A stretch of 35,013 bases of DNA from Bacillota bacterium (GTDB lineage: Bacteria > Bacillota > UBA4882 > UBA10575). The notes under the pieces were generated by a model that was given only the letters and a program-made list of their open reading frames with translations, was not told where the DNA came from and ran no database searches. Shown here piece after piece: positions 7,809-15,651 of the stretch; position 1 is the stretch's first letter; each line of letters starts with the position of its first letter. Location: contig JAAYGG010000011.1 of assembly GCA_012727895.1 (NCBI GenBank), positions 1-35,013 on the forward strand, given 5' to 3'. The position numbers and the translations under genes are program-made.

Positions 7809-9209
7809 TCACCCGGAGGGTAAACCGAAGGTGACATTTTTAACCCACCGCCCGGAGGCCAGCCGCGAAAGGACAAGGATACCCTTGACGATCTCCTCCG
7901 CCAACCCGGCGGCGTAAACCAGATAGACCGGGAATTTAAGGACCAGCCCGGTGGTGATCGTCAGCGGCACCCCAATCAGCCACATGGTGAGGCCTTCCAC
8001 CACAAAAGCATAATGGGCGTCCCCGCCCCCGCGGAGAATCCCGACGATGATTGTATTGGCAAGAATCCTTACGGAGAAGACGGCCGCCGCCATATAGAGA
8101 ATAAGCAGGGCGTCCCTCTGTACTTTACTGGAGACGTTAAAGACCCGGAGAATCAAAGGGGCAAAGACGGCAAGCATGGAGCCGAGGAAGACCCCGGCGA
8201 TGATCGAGAGGATAACAAATTTTTGCGCATAAAGCCTGGCCTGTCTCACCTTGCCTGCGCCGACGCTGTTGCCGACCATAACCGCGGCGGCGTTGGAGAT
8301 CCCAAAGATCGTAATGAGAAAGAGGTTGGTTATGGTATTGACAATCTGGATCGCCGCCACCGCCTGCGTGCCCATGCGCCCAAAAACCGCCGTGTAGACC
8401 AGGCTGGCCGCTCCCCAGCAGATGTCATTGAGGATCACCGGGAGAATCGTGGCATAGGCCCTCTTCACGTACTCCCAACTGAAACCGGTGAGTTCACCCG
8501 GGGAAGCCGCCAAAGCCCTTTTCCCGGTATAGACCAGGGTGATAGTCGCACCGGTCTCAACGGCCCGGGCGATCACCGTGGCCAGGGCGGCGCCCTTCAC
8601 CCCCAACGCCGGCGCGCCCAGATTACCGAAGATAAAGACATAATTAAAGAAAACATTACAGATCAGGGCCCCCCCGCTCACCGCCATCGGGAGAAAGGCG
8701 TTGCCGGTGGCGCGCAGGGCAAAATGATAGACGATATTGATCCCGGCAAATACATAGCTGATGAGAACGGTTTTCAGGTAGTCGCCGCCCAAGCCGATAA
8801 CCGCCGGGTCTTTGTTGAAAACCGTAATGATCTTGCCGGGGAAAAGGTAGCCACAGACGATAAAAACAGTAGAAAAAACAATTGCTGAAGAAAGCCCGAC
8901 GCCAAGGATACGCCGGCTGTTCCCGGTATCCCTCTTCCCCCAGAACTGGGCGATGAATACCGCGCACCCCGCGCCCAGGCCGATCATGAACATGAGGAAA
9001 ATAAAGAAATACTGGTTGGCGATGCCGACCGCGGCAATCTCCGTCTCCCCCAGCCTTCCCACCATTGCAGTGTCGACCATATTTAAAAAGGAGGTGATGA
9101 AGTTCTGAACCATAACCGGAAGCGCGATTTTCAGCATTTGCCGGAAAAAATTACGGTCCCGGTACAAGCCTCGTAATAGTCCGTGTAATAGCCCGGTTTT
9201 TCCCGCCAC
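7809..9209 (-). CDS. MATE family efflux transporter (first of three)
   Basis: Membrane antiporter of the multi antimicrobial extrusion family with about 12 helices. ALPVMVQNFITSFLNMVDTAMVGRLGETEIAAVGIANQ is the typical first-helix pair region (family hallmark around MVDTAMVGRLG). The second half repeats the fold from about 220 residues later (ILNDICWGAASLVYTAVFGRMGTQAVAA). The start is set at GTG 9209 because CTCCTCC (9217-9223, minus-strand GGAGGAG) lies 7 nt upstream; this gives 466 aa, the normal family length. An in-frame ATG at 9332 adds 41 polar residues with no ribosome site. Transport is usually Na+- or H+-driven export of cationic compounds; the substrate is unknown. Confidence 0.9.
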   Translation of the reverse strand: MAGKTGLLHGLLRGLYRDRNFFRQMLKIALPVMVQNFITSFLNMVDTAMVGRLGETEIAAVGIANQYFFIFLMFMIGLGAGCAVFIAQFWGKRDTGNSRRILGVGLSSAIVFSTVFIVCGYLFPGKIITVFNKDPAVIGLGGDYLKTVLISYVFAGINIVYHFALRATGNAFLPMAVSGGALICNVFFNYVFIFGNLGAPALGVKGAALATVIARAVETGATITLVYTGKRALAASPGELTGFSWEYVKRAYATILPVILNDICWGAASLVYTAVFGRMGTQAVAAIQIVNTITNLFLITIFGISNAAAVMVGNSVGAGKVRQARLYAQKFVILSIIAGVFLGSMLAVFAPLILRVFNVSSKVQRDALLILYMAAAVFSVRILANTIIVGILRGGGDAHYAFVVEGLTMWLIGVPLTITTGLVLKFPVYLVYAAGLAEEIVKGILVLSRLASGRWVKNVTFGLPSG

Positions 9210-9490
9210 CTGGATACTCCTCCAAAGCCAATCTTTTTCCATCCAGCTGCTTACCCATGACAGACAAGAGTATTGTTTCTCCCTTTTTCCCGGGATTCCT
9301 CTCTTTTTATCACTGTTTGACAGGTTTGTCATCTTTCTGATATATTTAACATAAATAAATCAATCAATTTTTCATTATTAATTGACCTTTCATTACATAT
9401 GGAGATGCCGGTGGCGACGAAGATCCTATACAGGTAACCGGGGGTGGGATATGCTTGCGTCGCCCATTTTTTAAAAGCAGGAGAGAAAAG

Positions 9491-11047
9491 ATGAAAAAAG
9501 CGGCAGATCTTTCCCGGGCGGACCGGTTGACGATTGATGAATTTTTCCGGAGCCTTCCCGTACCGGTCTTCCTCCTTAATGAGGACCGGCGTGTGGAAAA
9601 GATGACCCCTGCCGCCGCTGCCATTATTGCCGGCCTTTCCGGGGGAGCCGGCGGCGAAGGGTGCACCTTTGGCCGGGCGGTCAATTGTATCAACTGCTTG
9701 GATGACCCGCAGGGATGCGGCCGGACCCCCTCTTGCGAGGATTGTCCGGTAAGAGCAACCATCCTGGAGATCTACGCCACCGGCCAACCCTGCCGGCAAA
9801 AAGAGGTAAAGCTGACGCTCGGCCCGGACGGGCACGATTGTTACCTGGTAATCTCCGCGGAATTGTTAACCCTGCCTTCCGGTCGTAAAATTCTAATACA
9901 TTTTGAGGATATCACCGCCAGGAAAAAAGCCGAAGAAAGACTGGCGCTTACCAAGGAGATCCTGGACAGGGCGCAAAGGGTGGCCCGGGTCGGCAGTTGG
10001 CACCTGGACTTTTTAACTAATACCATGCTCTGGACAGATGAGACTTACCGCCTCTTCGGCCTGGAACCGGGGACCCCGGTTGATTATAACCAATTCCTGC
10101 AGAGAATTCACCCCGGGGACCGGGAGTACGTCAAGAGAAAATGGCGGGCGGCGCTGGCGGGAAAGCCCTACGATATCGAACACCGGATCATCGTCAACGG
10201 CCAGGTTAAGTGGGTCCGGGAAAAAGCCGAAGTGGAAACGGACACAAAGGGCAAGCCTCTCCGGGCCATCGGTACAGTGCAGGATATCACCATCTATAAA
10301 CAGCAGGAGGCGGATAAAACCCGCCTGCAAAAGGAGTTGCTCCATGTATCACGGGTAACGGCCATGGGCGAACTCACCGCCGCTCTGGCCCATGAGCTAA
10401 ACCAGCCGCTCATGGCGATCATGGGCAACGTCCAGGCTGCCCAGAGGATTTTGGCCCCGGAGTCCCATGACCAAGGCCCGGACCTTGAGGAGATCCGGGA
10501 GATCCTCGCTGATGTGGTCGCAGACAGCAAACGGGCGGCCGAGATCATCCGGAAGATCCGGGTATACTTAAAGAAGTCCCTGCATAAACCGGCCCCCCTG
10601 AATATTAACACGGCTATCCGGGAGATTCTCCCCCTGATCCGGAGTAATGCGGTGATAAAGAATGTTTCCTTAAATGTTGAGCTTGCCCCGGACCTGCCGC
10701 CGGTCAAGGGCGACCGGATCCAACTCCAACAGGTCCTTGTCAACCTGGCCCTCAACGGCTTTGAAGCCATGACCGGGGAAGGGGAGAAAGCACTGACCAT
10801 CCGCACCGCCGGCGACGGGAAAACAGTTACCGTCAGTGTAAAGGATACCGGGACGGGGATTACCGTGGATAACCCGGAAGACCTCTTCAAACCGTTCTTC
10901 ACCACAAAAAATGAGGGCATGGGCATGGGGCTCGCCGTCAATAGGAGCATTATCGAGGCGCACGGCGGGTCTTTAAAGGCGGAAAACAATAGTGATGGAC
11001 CCGGGGCCACCTTCTCTTTTATCCTACCTGCCTATGAGGGGGATTGA
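9491..11047 (+). CDS. Soluble PAS sensor histidine kinase, FixL-like, with cysteine cluster
   Basis: Predicted cytoplasmic sensor kinase (518 aa) with no membrane segment. Residues about 15-140 form a PAS domain with a cysteine-rich insert: C58, C66, C69, C76, C82 and C85. C66/C69 and C82/C85 make C-x2-C-x12-C-x2-C, close to the [4Fe-4S] oxygen-sensing motif C-x2-C-x11-C-x2-C of NreB. A second PAS (about 155-270, GSWHLDF...RIHPGDR...VQDIT) follows. HisKA has H301 in ALAHELNQPL, a FixL/DctB-type context, and the ATPase has LNGFEAM, DTGTG and GMGMGLAV. ATG 9491 has AGGAG at 7 nt; TTG 9455 is in frame but lacks a site. It overlaps nothing and is 4 nt from the FixJ-like gene, its likely partner. 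It could also sense redox or metal rather than O2. Confidence 0.88.
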   Translation: MKKAADLSRADRLTIDEFFRSLPVPVFLLNEDRRVEKMTPAAAAIIAGLSGGAGGEGCTFGRAVNCINCLDDPQGCGRTPSCEDCPVRATILEIYATGQPCRQKEVKLTLGPDGHDCYLVISAELLTLPSGRKILIHFEDITARKKAEERLALTKEILDRAQRVARVGSWHLDFLTNTMLWTDETYRLFGLEPGTPVDYNQFLQRIHPGDREYVKRKWRAALAGKPYDIEHRIIVNGQVKWVREKAEVETDTKGKPLRAIGTVQDITIYKQQEADKTRLQKELLHVSRVTAMGELTAALAHELNQPLMAIMGNVQAAQRILAPESHDQGPDLEEIREILADVVADSKRAAEIIRKIRVYLKKSLHKPAPLNINTAIREILPLIRSNAVIKNVSLNVELAPDLPPVKGDRIQLQQVLVNLALNGFEAMTGEGEKALTIRTAGDGKTVTVSVKDTGTGITVDNPEDLFKPFFTTKNEGMGMGLAVNRSIIEAHGGSLKAENNSDGPGATFSFILPAYEGD

Positions 11048-11051
11048 AAAG

Positions 11052-11705
11052 ATGACGCCAACAATCTTCATTGTTGACGACGACTCTTCGGTCCGCAAAA
11101 GCCTGGAGCGGCTACTCCGGGCCTCCGGATATCAAACGCAGGCTTTTGCCTCGGCGGAAGATTTCTTAGCCTGCCGCCCTTGTCTCAATCCAAAGGACCC
11201 CTCCTGCCTGGTGCTGGATGTGCGGATGCCGGGGATCAGCGGGATCAGCCTCCAGCAGGAACTGGCCAATGCCGGGGTCATTCTGCCCATTGTCTTCATC
11301 ACCGGCCACGGGAATATCCCCATGAGCGTGCAGGCCATGAAGAACGGGGCCGTGGACTTTTTGCCCAAACCCTTTGCCGAAGAGGAACTGCTGAACGCGG
11401 TTGAACAGGCCCTCGCCAAAGCCGCCCGCCTGCAAAAGGAGGCGGCGGAGAAGGCGGAGATCCGCCGCAGGGTCAAGACCCTTACCCCCCGGGAATATGA
11501 GGTCTTCCGCTGGGTAATCACGGGAATGCTGAACAAAGAGATCGCCGCCGAACTCAAGGTCACAGAGAAGACCATCAAGGTCCACCGCGCCAGGGTAATG
11601 CAGAAGATGAAAGCCGCCTCCCTCGCCGACCTGGTACGCCTCGCCGAAAAAATCGGCATCACTCCTGAAAACCCTGGTTCTAACCCCGGTTCTTCTGTGG
11701 GCTAA
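11052..11705 (+). CDS. FixJ-type response regulator (receiver plus LuxR-type HTH)
   Basis: DNA-binding response regulator (217 aa). The receiver has the acidic pocket D9-D10-D11, phosphoacceptor D56 in LVLDVRMPG, the ITGHG threonine and the lysine in LPKPF. The HTH is LTPREYEVFRWVITGMLNKEIAAEL...TEKTIKVHRARVMQKM, a classical LuxR/FixJ recognition-helix region. Start ATG 11052 lies 4 nt after the kinase stop, with GAGGGGG (11036-11042) upstream; ORF-extending ATGs at 10992 sit inside the kinase gene. Cotranscribed with the kinase and very likely phosphorylated by it. It is the only transcription factor in this block, so it is the natural candidate to bind the palindrome at 11725-11742. FixJ-like regulators are best known from Proteobacteria. 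Confidence 0.9.
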   Translation: MTPTIFIVDDDSSVRKSLERLLRASGYQTQAFASAEDFLACRPCLNPKDPSCLVLDVRMPGISGISLQQELANAGVILPIVFITGHGNIPMSVQAMKNGAVDFLPKPFAEEELLNAVEQALAKAARLQKEAAEKAEIRRRVKTLTPREYEVFRWVITGMLNKEIAAELKVTEKTIKVHRARVMQKMKAASLADLVRLAEKIGITPENPGSNPGSSVG

Positions 11706-11724
11706 AGTTTCGGTCCCCCTGGAT

Positions 11725-11742
11725 ATTGGACCAAGGTCCAAT
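11725..11742. promoter_or_regulatory. 18-bp palindrome, candidate FixJ-like regulator operator
   Basis: ATTGGACC-AA-GGTCCAAT: 8-bp perfect arms with a 2-nt centre. It directly abuts the -35 box of the next promoter (overlap of one base), with its centre about 44 bp upstream of the predicted transcription start. This is a normal position for an activator site. I saw no second copy in the window. Confidence 0.55.
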
Positions 11743-11770
11743 TTACAAAACCTTGCCCCTCTGGTATATT
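11742..11770 (+). promoter_or_regulatory. Promoter for a leaderless transcript of the receiver gene
   Basis: -35 TTTACA (11742-11747), exactly 17 nt, then an extended -10 (TGG-TATATT, hexamer 11765-11770). The predicted start of transcription, 6-8 nt further on, coincides with ATG 11778. No ribosome binding site exists between the -10 box and the start codon. Confidence 0.65.
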
Positions 11771-11777
11771 TTCCTTG

Positions 11778-12158
11778 ATGAAAAGAGTAACTGTTAAACC
11801 CAAATTTTATATAGTCGATGATGACGAGGCAGTGCGCAAAGCCCTTAGCCGCCTGCTCAAAGCCGCCGGCTATACGGGAGAAACCTTCGCCTCGGCCGAG
11901 GACTTCCTGACGGCGCTCCCGGCGGAAGGCGACGGTATTCTCCTCTTAGACCTGCGGATGCCGGGGATTGACGGCTTTACGCTGCAAAAAAAGTTGCAAA
12001 CCCTTTGTCCCAGCCTGCCGGTGGTTTTCATCACCGGCCACGCCCAGCCCGGCGACAGGGAACGGGCGTTGGCCGCAGGGGCCAAGGGTTTTTTAACCAA
12101 ACCCTGTGACGGAGAAGTGCTTTTAAAGTTATTAGAATCAATAACCGAAAAAAAATAA
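11778..12158 (+). CDS. Single-domain response regulator (receiver only)
   Basis: A lone receiver domain (126 aa) with D14-D15-D16, phosphoacceptor D58 in LLLDLRMPG, ITGHA and the conserved lysine in LTKPCD. There is no output domain. It is closest in character to the receiver of the FixJ-like protein just upstream (shared phrases VDDDxxVRKxLxRLLxAxGY and FASAEDFL), suggesting a partial duplication. Likely roles are phosphate sink, competitor or diffusible partner of the same kinase. It has its own promoter, and the start codon has no Shine-Dalgarno sequence. It is followed at 17 nt by the superoxide reductase gene, so both are probably on one message. Confidence 0.85.
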   Translation: MKRVTVKPKFYIVDDDEAVRKALSRLLKAAGYTGETFASAEDFLTALPAEGDGILLLDLRMPGIDGFTLQKKLQTLCPSLPVVFITGHAQPGDRERALAAGAKGFLTKPCDGEVLLKLLESITEKK

Positions 12159-12175
12159 AGAGAGGAGGGATAAGT

Positions 12176-12562
12176 GTGGAAAGAAAGTGGACCTGCGAGG
12201 AGGATATTTTATGCGGCATCAATGTCCCAAAAAACTGGGAAGACCTTTCGGACCTTGAGAAAAAACACGTACCTGTAATCGAAGCACCGGACCGCGTTAA
12301 GAAGGATGAACCGTTCACTGTAAAAGTGACGGTCGGCAAGTTGCTGGCCCATCCCAACGAACCGGCCCACTTCATAGAATGGGTTGAGCTTTATTGCGGC
12401 GACACCTATTTGGGCCGGGCCGCCTTCAGCGCCGGGATGAGCTACCCGGAAGCCGTCTTTACAGTTAAACTATCTCACGCCCACGGGCCGCTCCGGGCAC
12501 GGGAAAAATGCAACCTCCACGGCCTCTGGGAAGTCAGCAAAGAAATAGAGATCATCGAGTAA
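12176..12562 (+). CDS. Superoxide reductase (desulfoferrodoxin family, no desulforedoxin domain)
   Basis: Neelaredoxin-type superoxide reductase (128 aa) that reduces superoxide to hydrogen peroxide without making O2. The mononuclear iron (centre II) ligands are visible: H31 in KKHVPVIE, H59 in HPN, H65 in HFIEW, and C112 and H115 in CNLHGLWE. The active-site lysine before H31 is kept, but the glutamate usually two residues before it is a lysine here (E28 is three before). The N-terminal desulforedoxin domain of two-iron forms is absent; only two cysteines (C7, C13) remain there. GTG 12176 has GAGGAGGG at 6 nt. It follows the receiver gene at 17 nt and precedes the 2-oxoacid oxidoreductase. 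A separate desulforedoxin gene lies at 15466. Confidence 0.92.
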   Translation: MERKWTCEEDILCGINVPKNWEDLSDLEKKHVPVIEAPDRVKKDEPFTVKVTVGKLLAHPNEPAHFIEWVELYCGDTYLGRAAFSAGMSYPEAVFTVKLSHAHGPLRAREKCNLHGLWEVSKEIEIIE

Positions 12563-12730
12563 ACCATAGCATTGTTCACGGTTATGTCGTATCATTGGCA
12601 AGCCACGGCAAAATGGCCGGGCTGGGAAAACCCGGACAAGCGGGCGCATCCGGGCGCATCCATAAGCGGACAGCAGCCGGGTGCGGGGATGCGCGCCGCG
12701 AAAAACCCGGGATTCTGTGAGGTGCTGTTA

Positions 12731-14467
12731 ATGAAAGAAACACCAACCAAAGTTGGGCTCGATAGCCTATCGGTCCTGGTGGGGGGGAAGGCCGGCGCCG
12801 GGGTGGACCGTTCCAGCACGGTTCTGGGGAAGCTTCTGAACCGGTTGGGCTACCGGACCTTTATCTACCGGGATTACCCCTCGATCATCAGGGGTGGCCA
12901 TACCTTCTCCATAATCAGGGCGGCCAAAGACCGGATCGCCGCCCACCGGGATGAGGTTGATGTCATCTTGGCGCTGGACCGGGAGACCTTCTCCCACCAT
13001 CAGCACCGCCTGAAAAAAGAGGGTATTTGTCTTTGCGATGCCCGGGAAAAGACGGCCTTGCCGGATCCCCGGGTTTTCGGAATCCCCCTGGCCGAGATTT
13101 TGCGCGAGGAGAAAGCCCCGGCCGTCATGACCAACACCGGCATGATCGGGGCTTTTGCCAAAACCGCCGGGATCGACTTCACTCTTTTGGAAACCGTCTT
13201 GCGGCAGGAACTCCGTAAAGAAACGGAGCTCAATGTGAAAGTTGCGCAACGTGGTTATGAAGCGGTCGAAGAGACGCTTACCATCGAACCTTTGCGCCGG
13301 GAGATCCTGCCGCTGATCACCGGCAACCAGGCAATTGCCCTCGGGCTGGTCAAGGGAGGTCTTGACGCCTATATTTCTTATCCGATGACCCCGACCACCC
13401 CGATCCTGCACTACCTTGCCGGTGTAAGCGGGGATTTTGGCCTGGACGTCCTGCACCTGGAGAATGAGATCAGCGTGATCCTGACCGCCCTGGGCTATGC
13501 CTACGCCGGGAAAAAGGCGGCCGTTGGCACTTCCGGCGGCGGTTTTTGCCTGATGACCGAAGGGCTGAGCTTGGCCGGGATGGCCGAAGTGCCTATTGTG
13601 ATTGTCCTGGGGCAACGGACCGGGCCTTCCACAGGCCTTCCCACCTATTCAGGCCAATCCGATCTCCTCTTTGCCTTGCATGCAGGTCAGGGCGAGTTCC
13701 CCCGTTTTCTGGTGGCGCCGGGAGATGCGGAAGAGGCTTATTACTGGTCGGCACTGGGCCTGAGGATCAGCTGGGAGTTCCAGATCCCCACCATCATCCT
13801 TTCCGATAAAAACCTGGGAGAAAGCTTCTATAACTTCGACCGGGAACTGGCTGCGGATCCGGAGGCCCCGGTCCTCCTGCCGGAGGAGGAAAACCCGGAT
13901 GCCGGCGAAAGGACCGGCCAGGACCTGCCCTACCGGCGGTATGCCCTGACCGGGACAGGCGTTTCGCCTTTGGCCTTTCCCCCACTGGCCGGGGGTGTCA
14001 TTAAGGTTAACAGCTATGAACATGACGAAGCAGGGATCACCACGGAGGATCCCCACCAGACCACGGCTATGCAGGAAAAACGCCTGCGTAAAGGGGAGTA
14101 TCTAGCCCGGACCCTGGAAGCGGTAAAAACGGTCAATACCTATGAAGGAGAGGACCAAGGCGCGCACGCGCACCAAACGGCCCTTCTTTGCTGGGGGTCA
14201 AATAAAGGACCCTGTCTTGAGGTGGGACGGCGGCTGGGGCTCAAAGTGATCCAGCCGGTTGTGCTTAACCCCTTCCCAACCCGCCAGTTTCAAAAGGCCC
14301 TTGCCGGGGTGAAGAGACTGATTACCGTAGAAAGCAACGCCACAGCCCAGCTTGGCCGGTTAATCCGGAATTACGGGTTTAAAGCCGACGGGCAAATCCT
14401 GAAAACCGACGGGCGGGCGTTTAGCATTGAAGAGTTGGAGGAAAAAGTAAAGGGGGCGATGGCATGA
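12731..14467 (+). CDS. korA: 2-oxoacid:ferredoxin oxidoreductase, fused gamma-alpha subunit
   Basis: Catalytic subunit (578 aa) of an enzyme that oxidatively decarboxylates a 2-oxoacid to its acyl-CoA while reducing ferredoxin. Residues about 12-190 are the gamma domain (VLVGGKAGAGVDRSS, YPSIIRGGHT); the alpha domain follows with YPMTPTTPILHYL and HLENEISVILTALGYAYAGKKAAVGTSGGG (phrases around ENE and TSGGG). This gamma-alpha fusion plus a separate beta is the KorAB layout, often 2-oxoglutarate- but sometimes other 2-oxoacid-specific. ATG 12731 has GAGGTG at 6 nt; the frame stays open to 12572 but that part is low-complexity with no site. ATGA overlap with the beta gene. No ferredoxin-like delta subunit is adjacent. 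Oxygen-labile enzymes of this class are an odd but possible member of a redox-stress operon. Confidence 0.9.
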   Translation: MKETPTKVGLDSLSVLVGGKAGAGVDRSSTVLGKLLNRLGYRTFIYRDYPSIIRGGHTFSIIRAAKDRIAAHRDEVDVILALDRETFSHHQHRLKKEGICLCDAREKTALPDPRVFGIPLAEILREEKAPAVMTNTGMIGAFAKTAGIDFTLLETVLRQELRKETELNVKVAQRGYEAVEETLTIEPLRREILPLITGNQAIALGLVKGGLDAYISYPMTPTTPILHYLAGVSGDFGLDVLHLENEISVILTALGYAYAGKKAAVGTSGGGFCLMTEGLSLAGMAEVPIVIVLGQRTGPSTGLPTYSGQSDLLFALHAGQGEFPRFLVAPGDAEEAYYWSALGLRISWEFQIPTIILSDKNLGESFYNFDRELAADPEAPVLLPEEENPDAGERTGQDLPYRRYALTGTGVSPLAFPPLAGGVIKVNSYEHDEAGITTEDPHQTTAMQEKRLRKGEYLARTLEAVKTVNTYEGEDQGAHAHQTALLCWGSNKGPCLEVGRRLGLKVIQPVVLNPFPTRQFQKALAGVKRLITVESNATAQLGRLIRNYGFKADGQILKTDGRAFSIEELEEKVKGAMA

Positions 14468-15354
14468 CCGCCCATAATTTTGAAACCTCTGCGACGAACA
14501 CCTGGTGCCCGGGGTGCGGGAACTTTCCCCTCTTAAACGCCGTAAAAACAGTCCTCAAGGAACTAAGTGAAGGAGAGTCACCCACGCGCCCCGAGAACCT
14601 GGTGATGGTTGCCGGGATTGGCTGCCACGGCAAGATCGCTGATTACCTTAATATCAACAGTTTTTATAGTATCCATGGGCGGGTGCTCCCGGTTGCCACC
14701 GGGATCAAACTGGCCAACCCGGACCTGGAGGTCATCGGTTTCGCCGGCGACGGGGACGCCTATGGCGAAGGCCTGGAACACCTGATCTTTGCAGCCAAAA
14801 GAAACGTTGACATCACGGTGATCGTCCATAACAACCGGGTCTACAGCCTTACCACCGGCCAGTTCTCCCCCACCTCGCCGCCGGGTTTTCCGGGGCGTTC
14901 CACCCCGGCGGGAAGTCCGGAAGTGCCCCTGAACCCGTTGGAGCTTCTCTTGGCCAGTGGCGCGACCTTTCTCGCGCGGGGGTTTTCGTCCCAGCCGGAG
15001 CAGATGAAGGAGATCATCAGGGAAGCCATAAACCACCGGGGCTTTGCTTTAGTTGATATACTCCAGGTCTGTGTCACCTTTTACAATCTCCACAAGTACT
15101 ATGCGGAACGGGTCTATACAGTGGAAGACCACGATCCGGGCGACTATTTCCAGGCCCTGCAAAAGATAAGGGAATGGGATTATGGCGCCAGTTCCGGCGG
15201 GGAAGAACAGGAGAAAATTCCCCTGGGGATTCTCTACAAAAAAGAAGCCCCCACCTTTGGCCAGAGGCTATCTGCGGGCGGCGGGGGGAGCAAGAGCGCC
15301 ACGCCGGCGGACCGGGAAGCGCTCATCGAAAAGATCCTGGCCAACAATATATAA
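14464..15354 (+). CDS. korB: 2-oxoacid:ferredoxin oxidoreductase, beta subunit
   Basis: Thiamine-diphosphate and iron-sulfur subunit (296 aa). The [4Fe-4S] ligands are present: C15 and C18 in TWCPGCGN, C54 in GIGCHGK and C203 in LQVCVTF. The TPP/Mg site is GFAGDGDAYGEG followed by NNRVYSLTTGQFSPTSPPG; this last stretch is the beta-subunit loop that helps set substrate choice. The start ATG overlaps the alpha stop (ATGA), so translation is coupled in a 1:1 ratio. Substrate (2-oxoglutarate, branched or aryl 2-oxoacid) cannot be settled here. The C-terminal tail carries a glycine/serine-rich segment. Confidence 0.92.
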   Translation: MTAHNFETSATNTWCPGCGNFPLLNAVKTVLKELSEGESPTRPENLVMVAGIGCHGKIADYLNINSFYSIHGRVLPVATGIKLANPDLEVIGFAGDGDAYGEGLEHLIFAAKRNVDITVIVHNNRVYSLTTGQFSPTSPPGFPGRSTPAGSPEVPLNPLELLLASGATFLARGFSSQPEQMKEIIREAINHRGFALVDILQVCVTFYNLHKYYAERVYTVEDHDPGDYFQALQKIREWDYGASSGGEEQEKIPLGILYKKEAPTFGQRLSAGGGGSKSATPADREALIEKILANNI

Positions 15355-15391
15355 ACTACGTTAAATAGTAAATAAAAACTGCTTTAAGCGA

Positions 15392-15438
15392 CCTGCTTAT
15401 GGAGTTGCTGCAACTACTCATGTACCGGTAAAAGCAGG
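15392..15438 (+). promoter_or_regulatory. Structured leader before the desulforedoxin gene
   Basis: CCTGCTT (15392-15398) pairs with AAGCAGG (15432-15438), enclosing a second hairpin AGTTG-CTG-CAACT (15403-15415). GCAG (15435-15438) could instead pair with CTGC (15445-15448). The element ends about 13 nt before the ribosome site AAGGAGGTG (15451-15459). It could be a processing or stability element or a switch; no known riboswitch class is recognised. Confidence 0.35.
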
Positions 15439-15465
15439 GATCTCTGCGGAAAGGAGGTGACAAGA

Positions 15466-15594
15466 ATGTACGTTGAAAGAGTCGGCCAGCGCTTCTACTG
15501 CACAATCTGCGGGAATGAGGTTACCGTGACCAAGGTCGGCGGCGGCGAACTGGTCTGCTGCGGCCAGCCGATGGAACTGGTGGAGGAAGAATAA
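15466..15594 (+). CDS. Desulforedoxin (42-residue rubredoxin-type iron protein)
   Basis: A 42-aa protein with the exact desulforedoxin pattern: C12-x2-C15 in FYCTICGN and the adjacent pair C31-C32 in LVCCGQPM, the four ligands of an Fe(SCys)4 centre (centre I). It starts at ATG 15466 with AAGGAGGTG ideally spaced and ends LVEEE-stop. Free desulforedoxin forms a homodimer and can pass electrons; fused to a neelaredoxin domain it makes desulfoferrodoxin. Here the SOR gene 3 kb upstream lacks this domain, so this protein may act as its electron donor in trans. It follows the oxidoreductase beta gene by 111 nt and precedes the glutaredoxin-like gene by 57 nt. Confidence 0.9.
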   Translation: MYVERVGQRFYCTICGNEVTVTKVGGGELVCCGQPMELVEEE

Positions 15595-15651
15595 GAGAGT
15601 ATAGCGGTATTTCTGTCATACAATAATAGGAGTAAAAAGGAGGGAACCGGG

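Noticed and set aside
7163-7834. 223-codon + strand frame opposite the kinase gene and its promoter
   Set aside because: It crosses a good promoter and the start of the kinase gene and has no homology I recognise.
8013-8888. 291-codon open frame opposite the first MATE gene
   Set aside because: The translation is very polar and charged with no domain; it is the mirror of hydrophobic codons of the real gene.
9210-9332. N-terminal extension of the first MATE protein to ATG 9332
   Set aside because: The extra 41 residues are polar and unlike the family, and the GTG at 9209 has a far better ribosome site.
12767-13615. 282-codon minus-strand frame opposite korA
   Set aside because: It is antisense to a clear gene with no motif or ribosome site.
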